From JAQVSH01 sp964349835 (GTDB lineage: Bacteria > Bacteroidota > Bacteroidia > Bacteroidales > UBA4181), in contig CAYGID010000003.1 in the NCBI GenBank assembly GCA_964349835.1, forward strand, positions 13,423 through 77,422: a stretch of 64,000 bases of DNA, read 5' to 3'. Below are positions 1-8,577 of this stretch, in pieces. Both the position numbers and the translations under genes were made by a program. Numbering within the stretch: position 1 is the first letter of the stretch; the number at the start of each line of letters is the position of its first letter. The notes under the pieces were generated by a model. That model did no database searches. It saw nothing but the letters and a program-made list of their open reading frames with translations, and was not told where the DNA came from.

Positions 1-1224
1 GAGCTTCTGGCCAAACTCGACGAAAAAATCGAAAAAGAGGTTGAGAAGGCGCATAAGCGTTTTGGCGACACCTTCGATCGGGGCATGTTCGTTGAAACCA
101 ATCCCCGGGTGCAGGAGATTGCCGCAAAAAGGGAGGCTGTTCACACCCGTTTTGCAAAAGCACTGAACGACAACAACCTGCAAGAGCTCAAAAATATTAT
201 CGAGGATGAGGAGATAGTGTGCCCCATCAGCGGGACCCGTAACTGGACCGATGTCAGGCAGTTTAACCTGATGTTCTCTACCGAGATGGGCTCTACCGCC
301 GAAGGGTCGATGAAGGTCTACCTCCGACCCGAAACGGCACAGGGAATCTTTGTGAACTACCTCAACGTGCAGAAAACCGGTCGCATGAAGATCCCCTTCG
401 GGATTGCCCAAATCGGAAAAGCCTTCCGTAACGAGATTGTGGCCCGTCAGTTTATCTTCCGCATGCGCGAATTCGAGCAGATGGAAATGCAGTTTTTTGT
501 GCGCCCGGGCGAAGAGCTCTCCTGGTTTTCGCACTGGAAACAGTTCCGCATGAAATGGCATCAATCGCTGGGTTTTCCTGCCACCAAATATCGCTTCCAC
601 GACCATGACAAATTGGCGCATTATGCCAATGCGGCCACCGACATCGAATTCGAAATGCCCTTCGGATTTAAGGAGGTTGAGGGAATCCATTCGCGTACCG
701 ACTTTGACCTGTCGAGCCACGAAAAGTTCTCGGGCAAGAAACTGCAATATTTCGACCCGGAACTCAACAAATCGTATGTTCCTTATGTGATTGAAACCTC
801 TATCGGGGTCGATCGTATGTTTTTGAGTGTGCTGGCAGGCTCCTTCTGCGAAGAGACCCTCGCCGAAGGCGATTCGCGCGTGGTACTGAAACTCCCTGCA
901 GTGCTGGCTCCAGTGAAGTTGGCCGTTTTGCCGTTGGTAAAAAAGGATGGTTTGGCCGAGATAGCCCGCGATATCATTAACGACCTGAAGTTCGACTTTA
1001 ACTGCCAATACGACGAAAAAGACTCCATCGGTAAGAGGTACCGCCGTCAGGATGCCATCGGCACCCCCTTCTGTGTAACTGTCGACCACCAGACTTCGGA
1101 AGACGGCACGGTTACCCTCCGTTATCGCGACACAATGGAGCAAACGCGTATTGCCATCGATCAACTGAAAGCGGTGGTTTCGAAAGAGGTGAGTTTTGCC
1201 GCTTTACTGAAAACCCTGCTGTAG
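1..1224 (+). CDS. glyS: Glycyl-tRNA synthetase, class II dimeric type (5' partial)
   Basis: Charges tRNA-Gly with glycine in the cytoplasm. The reading frame is open from base 1, so the N-terminus lies outside the window; about 407 residues are visible. Class II motifs are clear: VYLRPETAQGIFVNY, then the motif 2 region FRMREFEQMEMQFF, and motif 3 ETSIGVDRMFL. The C-terminal anticodon-binding domain (LAVLPLVKKDGLAEIA to the end) is complete. This is the single-chain alpha2 form, not the alpha2beta2 GlyQS form. The first in-frame ATG in the window (base 85) is internal and not the real start. Stop at 1222-1224; the next gene begins 30 bp later on the same strand. Confidence 0.95.
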   Translation, partial: ELLAKLDEKIEKEVEKAHKRFGDTFDRGMFVETNPRVQEIAAKREAVHTRFAKALNDNNLQELKNIIEDEEIVCPISGTRNWTDVRQFNLMFSTEMGSTAEGSMKVYLRPETAQGIFVNYLNVQKTGRMKIPFGIAQIGKAFRNEIVARQFIFRMREFEQMEMQFFVRPGEELSWFSHWKQFRMKWHQSLGFPATKYRFHDHDKLAHYANAATDIEFEMPFGFKEVEGIHSRTDFDLSSHEKFSGKKLQYFDPELNKSYVPYVIETSIGVDRMFLSVLAGSFCEETLAEGDSRVVLKLPAVLAPVKLAVLPLVKKDGLAEIARDIINDLKFDFNCQYDEKDSIGKRYRRQDAIGTPFCVTVDHQTSEDGTVTLRYRDTMEQTRIAIDQLKAVVSKEVSFAALLKTLL

Positions 1225-1254
1225 GCTCATTGCATAACACCCAAACCTCAAGTC

Positions 1255-3765
1255 ATGAACGCGCAGCTCTTGAAACGGCTCCTCCCCCATGCGGGAGTTT
1301 TGCTCCTTTTTTACATCTTGTCGGTGGGCTATTTTACACCCCGGATTTTCGAAGGAAAAACCCTGTTTCAGGTGGATACCCGGAAGGGTGCAGCCATGGC
1401 GCGCGAGGCAAACCAATACGCTGAGAAGACGGGCGAACGAACCCTCTGGACCAATTCGGCCTTCTCGGGCATGCCCACTTACCAGATCACACCCAGCTAC
1501 CAGGCAAAGGTGATTCAGAAGGTGCGTAGGGCGATGGAGGGATGGCTTCCCGATCCCGCCTCCTATCTTTTCCTCTATTTAACAGGGTTTTACATTCTGC
1601 TGCTCACCCTCCGGCTCAATCCCTGGATGGCTGCCGCCGGAGCTGTGGCCTATGCCTTTTCAACCTATTTTATCAGTATTATCCAGGCGGGACACATCTG
1701 GAAAGTACTGGTACTGGGGTTAATTCCACCCACCTTTGCCGGCATCATCCTCACCTTCCGCAAAAAGTACCTGTTGGGCGGTATTATCACAGCGCTCTTT
1801 CTGGCATTGCAGATCTATAACAACCATATCCAGGTTAGTTACTACTTTTTTGCCTTGCTGGTGTCGCTCTATGGCATTTCGCAGGCAATCGAGGCGCATA
1901 AGAGTGCCCAATGGCCCGCTTTTCTAAAATCATCGGGTGTTTTGTTGGCAGCGGTAATTATTGCCATGGGTGTAAATATCACAAATCTATATACCACTGC
2001 CTCTTACACAAAGTTTACTACCCGTGGCAAACCACTTCTGTCGGCTAATAAGGCAAATCAAACTTCGGGCCTCGACCGCGACTATGTAACCCAGTGGAGT
2101 TACGGCGTGGGTGAAACATTCTCGCTTCTGGTTCCCAATATCAGGGGTGGTGGTAATGGTGCGCTGGGCGACAGCCCTTCGGCAATGGAGAAGGTTTCGG
2201 CGCCCATGAAGGAGCAGATTGCGCAATCGGATCGTTATTGGGGCAACCAGCCCGGTTTGAGTGCTCCCTCTTATGTGGGTGCACTGATTCTGTTTCTGGC
2301 CCTTCTGGGAGTTTTCCTGCTCAAAGGATCGTTCAAGTGGGTGCTGGCGGGGGCCTCGGTCTGGTCTGTTATGCTTGCCTGGGGTAAGAATTTTATGCCG
2401 CTAACCAACCTCTTCCTCGACTATTTCCCGCTCTACAATAAATTCAGGGCCCCCTCCATGGCCATGGTGGTGGCCGAAATAGCCATCCCCGTTTTGGCTC
2501 TGCTTATGGTGCGGCACATTGCACAAAACCCGGGAATCATTGCACGCGAAAAACGGAAGATAGCCATTGCTTTTGGTCTTACCGGCGGGCTTTCGTTCCT
2601 TTTCTGGCTCATACCCGATCTCTTCTTCTCGTTCCTGAGTCAGGCCGAGGTTTCGGGGCTGGCCGATCTGCAAGCTAAAAACCCCCAATCGGCGGGCGCT
2701 ATCGGGCAGTATGTGGCCGATCTGACATCGGCTCGTAAGTCGCTCCTGCAAGCAGATGCCCTGCGCAGTTTTCTCTTCATTTCGGCCGGAATGGGAGCGC
2801 TTTGGTTCTTTTCCAAAGCGAAGATGGGCGTCAAAGGGCTCACCCTGTCCATCTTCCTGCTTGTGCTGGTAGATTTGTGGAGTGTCGATAAGCGATATCT
2901 CAATACCGAAATGTCAGACCCCTATGGTAACAAACAGTGGGTTTCGAAACGCGAAAAAGAGGCTGTCTGGCCCATGACCGAGGCCGACAAGACCATTTTA
3001 CAGGATACCACACCCCATTTCAGGGTAATGAACCTCGCTGTAAGCACCTTTAGTGATGGGAGCACATCGTGGTGGCACAAATCGATTGGCGGGTACCACG
3101 GCGCCAAACTGGGCCGTTACCAGGATCTGGTTGACCATCAGATTGCTAAGGGAAATCAGGATGTTCTCAACATGCTCAACACCAAATACCTGATTCTTCC
3201 GGGTGCGTTACAACAGCCCCAAGCGCGGTTAAATCCCGATGCTTTGGGCAACGGCTGGTTTGTACAGGAGGTGCTGTATGTAGAGACCCCCGACGAGGAG
3301 ATGGCTGCTCTTACAGATTTCGATCCGGCGCAAAAGGCCATCGTGGGCTCGGAGTTCAAATCCCTGCTCAATGGAGCCCTTTCGTACCAAAAAGATTCGG
3401 CAGCCTATATCCGCCTTACCGAATATAGCCCCAACAGACTTACCTACGCCACATCGAACCGGAACAACGGATTGGCACTCTTTTCGGAAGTCTGGTATCC
3501 CGATGGCTGGGATGCCTACGTAGACGGCAAAAAAACCGACTATTTGCGTGCCAATTACCTTCTGAGAGCACTTCCGCTGCCCGCAGGCAACCACACGCTG
3601 GAGTTCCGTTTTGAACCCAAAGCCTACGCGGTTTGCGAAAAGGTGTCGATGGGCTTCGTTCTGCTGCTTTTTGCCGGGCTGGCACTCCTGCCTTATATGG
3701 GCTGGAAAGCGTTAGTATCGCCCATAGCGGAACCGGAAGAGGAGGAATCGGGGAATCATCAGTAG
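1255..3765 (+). CDS. YfhO-family multi-spanning membrane protein
   Basis: An 836-residue protein with about a dozen hydrophobic segments, for example at residues 11-28, 100-120, 122-145 and 155-185, and a final one near residues 800-820. It ends in a soluble domain typical of the YfhO family (VWYPDGWDAYVDGKK, then LPAGNHTLEFRFEP). The family resembles GT-C glycosyltransferases and in Gram-positives is linked to lipid or teichoic acid glycosylation; the substrate here is unknown. The ATG at 1255 is chosen because the first transmembrane helix follows directly and only 30 bp separate it from glyS. Its last 54 bp overlap the 3' end of the convergent glycosyltransferase gene. Confidence 0.85.
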   Translation: MNAQLLKRLLPHAGVLLLFYILSVGYFTPRIFEGKTLFQVDTRKGAAMAREANQYAEKTGERTLWTNSAFSGMPTYQITPSYQAKVIQKVRRAMEGWLPDPASYLFLYLTGFYILLLTLRLNPWMAAAGAVAYAFSTYFISIIQAGHIWKVLVLGLIPPTFAGIILTFRKKYLLGGIITALFLALQIYNNHIQVSYYFFALLVSLYGISQAIEAHKSAQWPAFLKSSGVLLAAVIIAMGVNITNLYTTASYTKFTTRGKPLLSANKANQTSGLDRDYVTQWSYGVGETFSLLVPNIRGGGNGALGDSPSAMEKVSAPMKEQIAQSDRYWGNQPGLSAPSYVGALILFLALLGVFLLKGSFKWVLAGASVWSVMLAWGKNFMPLTNLFLDYFPLYNKFRAPSMAMVVAEIAIPVLALLMVRHIAQNPGIIAREKRKIAIAFGLTGGLSFLFWLIPDLFFSFLSQAEVSGLADLQAKNPQSAGAIGQYVADLTSARKSLLQADALRSFLFISAGMGALWFFSKAKMGVKGLTLSIFLLVLVDLWSVDKRYLNTEMSDPYGNKQWVSKREKEAVWPMTEADKTILQDTTPHFRVMNLAVSTFSDGSTSWWHKSIGGYHGAKLGRYQDLVDHQIAKGNQDVLNMLNTKYLILPGALQQPQARLNPDALGNGWFVQEVLYVETPDEEMAALTDFDPAQKAIVGSEFKSLLNGALSYQKDSAAYIRLTEYSPNRLTYATSNRNNGLALFSEVWYPDGWDAYVDGKKTDYLRANYLLRALPLPAGNHTLEFRFEPKAYAVCEKVSMGFVLLLFAGLALLPYMGWKALVSPIAEPEEEESGNHQ

Positions 3766-4467
3766 GTGGTTCCAAACCACCGAAGGCCAGCCGTAGTAGC
3801 CTGCCATGATGCCTGCCCTTTCGCGCAGCGACAACATGATATTCCGCCGCGACAACCCATCTTGCACGTAGTGCGCAAGCACCATACGACTATTGTGCGT
3901 GGTGTAGCTCTTTTTGAGAGCCGCCAGCACCCAGGCAAAATCGGCCGAGATGCGATACTGCCTATCGAATGGATCTGCCAGCGTGCGCTCAACCAAAATG
4001 GCCTGATGGCACACCACCATTCCCTCCCGAAAGCTTTTCCAGGAGAGGGTCTCCGGCACCTTTTTCCGGCGTGGCCCGATAACAGTACCCATCTCATTGC
4101 AAATCATGGTCTCTCCGTAAATTACCGAAGGAGGCGCTCCGGCCGGAAGCCCCGCCACCATCTCCGAAACGGTCTGCGCTGCCGGGAGGGTATCACCTGC
4201 ATTCAGGAACCACACATAGTGGCCCTGAGCCATTCGCAACCCCTTGTTCATGGCATCGTAGATGCCCTTGTCGGGTTCGCTCACCCATTTCGCAACCTTA
4301 TTACCGTACGAAGCTATCAACTGGCTGCTTCCATCGGTCGAACCTCCGTCGACCACAATATATTCCAGATGCGGGTAGTCTTGCGACACCACACTATCGA
4401 TGGTTCTTTGTAATTGTGGGGCGGCATTGTAAACCACCGTAATGATGGAGATTTGGGGAGCGCTCAT
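3712..4467 (-). CDS. Family 2 glycosyltransferase
   Basis: A 251-residue GT-A fold enzyme of the WcaA type that probably transfers a sugar to a surface-glycan intermediate on the cytoplasmic face of the membrane. The N-terminus ISIITVVYNAAPQLQRTI is the nucleotide-binding strand, VVDGGSTDGS follows at about residues 38-47, and the DXD-like region is near WFLNAGDTLP (about residues 87-96). It is the last gene of the leftward glycan operon, 24 bp after the methyltransferase gene. Its stop codon (3712-3714) lies inside the YfhO gene, giving a 54 bp convergent overlap. The donor and acceptor cannot be read from sequence. Confidence 0.88.
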   Translation of the reverse strand: MSAPQISIITVVYNAAPQLQRTIDSVVSQDYPHLEYIVVDGGSTDGSSQLIASYGNKVAKWVSEPDKGIYDAMNKGLRMAQGHYVWFLNAGDTLPAAQTVSEMVAGLPAGAPPSVIYGETMICNEMGTVIGPRRKKVPETLSWKSFREGMVVCHQAILVERTLADPFDRQYRISADFAWVLAALKKSYTTHNSRMVLAHYVQDGLSRRNIMLSLRERAGIMAGYYGWPSVVWNHLLMIPRFLLFRFRYGRY

Positions 4468-4491
4468 GCGAATGGGTGGGTATATACCGAA

Positions 4492-5223
4492 CTACACTTT
4501 TCGGGCAAACAGAATCAGATAGGGCGAGAAAAAGCGATTTTTGAATGGGAAGATCTTGAGAGCCAAACTGAATAGTTTAACAAGAACCCCACTTACACGG
4601 GCAAACAGCCCTTTGCGCTTCTCGAGCCACACCATGGGTCTCCCGCTATAAACCACCTCACAGTTGGTGAGAGGCAGCGAGGCCATGATGGCACGCAGAG
4701 TTTGGGGCTTCATGCTCTCGAGGTTGTGGATGGCCAGGTTGGCCGGATCGAAGAGTTTCTGAATCCACCCGTTGATTCCCCTGAGATTGGGCACAATCAG
4801 GAGTAGCACGCCACCCGGCGCGAGCATATCAACATGCCGCGACACAACGGCTGCTGTATCTTCGAAATGTTCGATAAACCCATCCGAAAAAACCACATCG
4901 AAATGCGATCCTTCGCTGCAGGCAAAAAAATCGGCTTCCTTGGTCTGAATTGTACCCTTTGGGGCGCCATTGACTCGTTCCAAGTCGTCGACAATCTGCC
5001 GGTCGATATAGAAATCTAGCAGAGTGACTCCGCATCCCCTTAACTTCCAGAACCTAAGCGCATGTTCGCCGGGAAATCCGCCAATCTCCACAAAGCGGGA
5101 GCCCTCCGCTACAAACGAAAGGTAGTTGTCGTAATGCAACCGGGATGCCACCGGCCGGGGACGGTAATCCTTCCAGTAGCGGGCCCAGAAATTTCTGTCG
5201 GTAAGGCAATCGGTTGGGTTCAT
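4492..5223 (-). CDS. SAM-dependent class I methyltransferase
   Basis: A 243-residue protein. The SAM-binding strand-loop FVEIGGFPGEHALRFW (about residues 40-55) and the acidic strand end VTLLDFYID match the Rossmann-type methyltransferase fold. DVVFSDGFIEHFED and MLAPGGVLLLIVPN are the later conserved strands. The family often acts on sugars, quinones or small metabolites; the position between glycosyltransferases suggests methylation of a sugar in the surface glycan (inference). Its ATG overlaps the stop of the upstream GT4 gene by 4 bp, indicating translational coupling. Confidence 0.8.
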   Translation of the reverse strand: MNPTDCLTDRNFWARYWKDYRPRPVASRLHYDNYLSFVAEGSRFVEIGGFPGEHALRFWKLRGCGVTLLDFYIDRQIVDDLERVNGAPKGTIQTKEADFFACSEGSHFDVVFSDGFIEHFEDTAAVVSRHVDMLAPGGVLLLIVPNLRGINGWIQKLFDPANLAIHNLESMKPQTLRAIMASLPLTNCEVVYSGRPMVWLEKRKGLFARVSGVLVKLFSLALKIFPFKNRFFSPYLILFARKV

Positions 5224-6518
5224 AACGTGTGTCCGGGATGATTTATCAAACTGTTATATAACGCTTTGTACTGCGATGAAACCACCTCTTCGCGGTACCG
5301 GGCGAGTGCCGAATGACGGGCCCCTCTGCTCAGCACAACCGGATCGGAGACAAAGAGCACCTTGTAGATGGCCATGGCCAAATCTTGCGCACTACCGGGA
5401 GTGGCCAACTCTCCGTTTTTGCCCGGTTCTATCATAGAGGTGATGCCTCCGGTGGCAAAACCTGCTACCGGGGTGCCGCAGGCAAGTGCTTCGACCACAG
5501 TATTCGGGAGATTATCCTCGATCGAAGGGATTACAAACAGATCGGCAGCCGAATACATTGCGGCCAGATCGGCCTCACTGTGCAGGTACTGCAGGTGCAC
5601 CGAGGGGAAGGGTATCTGACTCGAGAGGTTGGGCTCGTCGTTGCCAAAGAAGAGCACTGTGATATCGGCGGCCGAGACCGACTGGCGAAAGAAGAGAATC
5701 CGGCAGGCCTCCAGAAAGTAGTGGATTCCCTTACGGCTGTCGGTTACTTTGGCAGCGCCAAAGAGCACCACCTTGTTTGTGGCAGTCAGGTTGAGCCGCT
5801 GCCGCGCAACCATGCGGTCGGAGGGTGCAAAGGTTTCGGTATCAATCGGGTTGGGAATAGTAACCACCCTGCTCTCTCGCAAAAGGGCACTGTCGCGGGC
5901 CTTCTGGGCAATCCAGTCACTGCAGCCCACAAAGACAATCTTCGAAAAATCGAGGGTAGCCGCTTTGGCGAGAAACCGTTTCCGGGAGATGTCGGTTGGC
6001 GAAGGATTCCGCAGCTGCGGACACTTTTTGCACTCGCGGGTGTAGCGGTCGCACGCCCCGGCGTAATGGCAGATTCCGGTAAATGGCCACATATCGTGGA
6101 GGGTCCATACGATGGGCTTACCCGTTTTCTGGAGCCGGGCTATTTCGTGCAACGAGAGAAATCCCTGCTGCACCCAGTGAATATGGAGGATATCGGCCCC
6201 GGCTGTAACGGGATGCGAGACCACCTGAAGGCCCGTGTTGGCCAACGAAACCGCGAATAGATTTTTTCGCGACCCACCATTGGCCAGCCAAATAGTGAAA
6301 CGCTCCCATAAAAAGGCAAAACGACCGCGGAGCAGGGCGCCGAAGCGTAACGAAAGAGTGATTACAGAGCCGGCAGCAACAGCCGGATCGCGATCGCTCC
6401 CGTCGCGAACCATCATGTGGCTTTCGACCCCCGATTTTTGTAGTGCCTGCCATAACCGGTAACAGGCAATGGCTGCACCGCCACTGCGAAGCGAGGTACT
6501 AAACAGTAAAACTTTCAT
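5220..6518 (-). CDS. Family 4 glycosyltransferase
   Basis: A 432-residue GT-B fold enzyme. The N-terminal domain carries LRSGGAAIACYRLWQAL (about residues 11-27) and HIHWVQQGFLSLHEIA. The C-terminal donor domain has VVLFGAAKVTDSRKGIHYF and the family signature PSIEDNLPNTVVEALACGTP with its E-x7-E spacing. Expected to be a retaining cytoplasmic sugar transferase in the glycan operon. Four-base ATGA overlaps join it both to the gene before and to the gene after, so it sits inside a single transcription unit. The specific sugar is unknown. Confidence 0.88.
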   Translation of the reverse strand: MKVLLFSTSLRSGGAAIACYRLWQALQKSGVESHMMVRDGSDRDPAVAAGSVITLSLRFGALLRGRFAFLWERFTIWLANGGSRKNLFAVSLANTGLQVVSHPVTAGADILHIHWVQQGFLSLHEIARLQKTGKPIVWTLHDMWPFTGICHYAGACDRYTRECKKCPQLRNPSPTDISRKRFLAKAATLDFSKIVFVGCSDWIAQKARDSALLRESRVVTIPNPIDTETFAPSDRMVARQRLNLTATNKVVLFGAAKVTDSRKGIHYFLEACRILFFRQSVSAADITVLFFGNDEPNLSSQIPFPSVHLQYLHSEADLAAMYSAADLFVIPSIEDNLPNTVVEALACGTPVAGFATGGITSMIEPGKNGELATPGSAQDLAMAIYKVLFVSDPVVLSRGARHSALARYREEVVSSQYKALYNSLINHPGHTL

Positions 6519-7465
6519 AGGGCCCCCAATGTTTGAAAGAGTCTGTAAAAACGACGTTTAACCCTCCCCGCGATACCATACACCGAATGGTGGTAACGCG
6601 AAATCTTCCAGCGGGCTTCGGACGTTTCGGGCAGCGAGTAGGGCTGTTCGTGCAAAGCCGACAAAAGCGAATCGAAGGAGAGTGGTGAGAGCGAAGGAAC
6701 CACATCGTAGCAGGCATCGGCCCGCGAATGGGTTCCGGAGGCGTCGTTCCCCGTATTGCGAACCAGCGAACGGCCCGCATTTACGGCATATAAACCGCGA
6801 AGAAAGAGCGAGGCGTACCAGCGGATGGCCCACGAGTTGTTTCTTTTCTCTACCTGATGCTTGAGCATCCGGGTAAACCGGCCATTCATGTCGAAAGCAC
6901 GCGAAGATCTGTCTTTCTCTATATTCCTGAGCAATACTGCCCCGTCGGGTTCAAAAAACTGCCAGGCCCGTGCCCAGGTACCCCAACCCCACGAACCTAC
7001 CCATCGGGTCACAATCACATCGGGCAGGGGGGCCAAGGGATACATGTAGCCATGGACATGCCCGATCCGCAAATCATCGGCAAACCGGTCGAGGGCCTCG
7101 TTCATGAAGGTGAGAAACCAGGGCGAAGTCTCGAGGTCGTCTTCAACCACAATCACCTTGTCGTGATTTTCGAGAATCTCCGATACACCCTCAATGATGT
7201 TGGCGGCCAAACCGAAGTTCCTGCTTCGGCAAATCAACGTGAGCGACCCGAAGCCGCTGAGAGAGCTCACATATTGGCGTACGGCGGCCACATCGGCCTC
7301 CGCCTCGGGAGTGGCCGCGCCGTCGGAAAAGAGATAGAGGTGCGACTGCCCTGCACCGGCATTGCGCAGAAGCGCCTCCATTGTGAGGCGGGTGTGAGCC
7401 AGTCTGCGGTACACAAATACCGCAACCGGTGCGTACGAAGCAGGGGTATAAGGGGCGGCTGTCAT
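6515..7465 (-). CDS. GT2-like glycosyltransferase (GWGTW type)
   Basis: A 316-residue GT-A-like protein. VAVFVYRRLAHTRLTMEALL at the start, VIVVEDDLETSPWFLTFMNEAL (about residues 105-126, with the EDD metal-binding stretch), and GSWGWGTWARAWQ match a family of Bacteroidota capsule and O-antigen glycosyltransferases distantly related to GNT-I enzymes. Overlaps its neighbours by 4 bp on each side. I infer transfer to an oligosaccharide-lipid intermediate; donor and acceptor are not readable from sequence. Confidence 0.78.
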   Translation of the reverse strand: MTAAPYTPASYAPVAVFVYRRLAHTRLTMEALLRNAGAGQSHLYLFSDGAATPEAEADVAAVRQYVSSLSGFGSLTLICRSRNFGLAANIIEGVSEILENHDKVIVVEDDLETSPWFLTFMNEALDRFADDLRIGHVHGYMYPLAPLPDVIVTRWVGSWGWGTWARAWQFFEPDGAVLLRNIEKDRSSRAFDMNGRFTRMLKHQVEKRNNSWAIRWYASLFLRGLYAVNAGRSLVRNTGNDASGTHSRADACYDVVPSLSPLSFDSLLSALHEQPYSLPETSEARWKISRYHHSVYGIAGRVKRRFYRLFQTLGAL

Positions 7466-8577
7466 GACGATTCCAACATTCGTTCTAAGGCCCGTCGCAC
7501 AGCCCAGTAATGACTCTCTATCCGGATATTGTGCTGCAAGAGGGGCAGATTCATCCCTCTCCGCATTAGGAGGTTCTTACAATGCTTTGCCAGTTCCAAT
7601 AAGGTGTATCGCGTGATACCGTTCGAGGCCCGCTCGTAATGGTGCCGGTATCGGGTTTCCCACAGATCGAGAACCATTTTGTCGACGGTTTGGGTATAGA
7701 GAGGCTCTTGCAGCAGGCTGCAGAGGCGGCTCCATTCGGATTGCCACCTAAGCGGGTCTATCAGTTCGATCCGATTGCCACGGCTTTCGATACCCACAGT
7801 ATCTGTCTCAACCAGCCGTGTGCCGTTAAATGTAAGGGTTACCCCCATTCCCCCACCCTGAGCTCCGGGACGGTTAAAATAAAAATTGCCGAGACTGTAA
7901 AAGAGAGGAACCCCGTTGTAGAGTTCAAACCCTTGCGGCACATGCGGATGAGATCCAATCACCACATCGGCGCCCATATGAGCCAACTCCCTGAAACGAG
8001 CCCTCCATTCGGGCAGTGGCACCACGGTGTGCTCTACACCGGCATGAACCTGCACAATCAGCACATCCACAAGTTGTTTAGCTTCCGAAATAATGCGATT
8101 CGTGTCGGGGTGATTGACCCAGGCAAATGCACCTTTCAATCGGTCGGCCTCGATCCAGGCGCCAAATTCGGCCTCGCCGAACGAAAGCCATCCCACTCCG
8201 ATTTTTCCAACCGGAAGAGAGTGTAACCGATAGGCATCTTTGAACGAGAGTCCCGCTCCCACGGTAAGGGCCTTGCTGAATGCCGATAAGGTGGAACGCA
8301 CCCCCTCCCTGCCATAATCGTAGAGATGGTTGTTTGCCAGATTAATCACGTTGAATTCTTGCTCTTCGAGCCAGGCAGGCGCATCCTTCGAAAGCGAAAG
8401 ATAGGGTCCCGCTTTTACTGCAGGGGTACCGGCCCCCTCGATACAACCCTCAAAATTGCACGATGCAAAATCGGCATCACGGAGCAGTGCCTGCAGCTCG
8501 TCGGAGCAGACAGGCAGCTCCGACCCGGGGCAAAGGAGAAAATCACCGGCAAAAAAAACCTTCCAGATATGACTCAT
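7462..8577 (-). CDS. CapA-family metallophosphatase-like protein
   Basis: A 371-residue protein with the calcineurin-like CapA/PgsA fold. Metal-site motifs are visible: FFAGDFLL near residues 8-15, NFEGCIE near residue 41, NLANNHLYDYGREG near residues 79-92, VHAGVEH, GSHPHVPQGFE and SLGNFYF. CapA proteins act in poly-gamma-glutamate or capsule export and in polysaccharide biosynthesis. I see no signal peptide, so it may be cytoplasmic. Its place between an asparagine-synthetase-like gene and glycosyltransferases suggests a role in decorating or exporting the glycan (inference). It overlaps both neighbours by 4 bp. Confidence 0.85.
   Translation of the reverse strand: MSHIWKVFFAGDFLLCPGSELPVCSDELQALLRDADFASCNFEGCIEGAGTPAVKAGPYLSLSKDAPAWLEEQEFNVINLANNHLYDYGREGVRSTLSAFSKALTVGAGLSFKDAYRLHSLPVGKIGVGWLSFGEAEFGAWIEADRLKGAFAWVNHPDTNRIISEAKQLVDVLIVQVHAGVEHTVVPLPEWRARFRELAHMGADVVIGSHPHVPQGFELYNGVPLFYSLGNFYFNRPGAQGGGMGVTLTFNGTRLVETDTVGIESRGNRIELIDPLRWQSEWSRLCSLLQEPLYTQTVDKMVLDLWETRYRHHYERASNGITRYTLLELAKHCKNLLMRRGMNLPLLQHNIRIESHYWAVRRALERMLESS

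Noticed and set aside
5313..6260. 315-codon open frame on the plus strand
   Set aside because: Antisense to the GT4 gene and without any recognisable motif.
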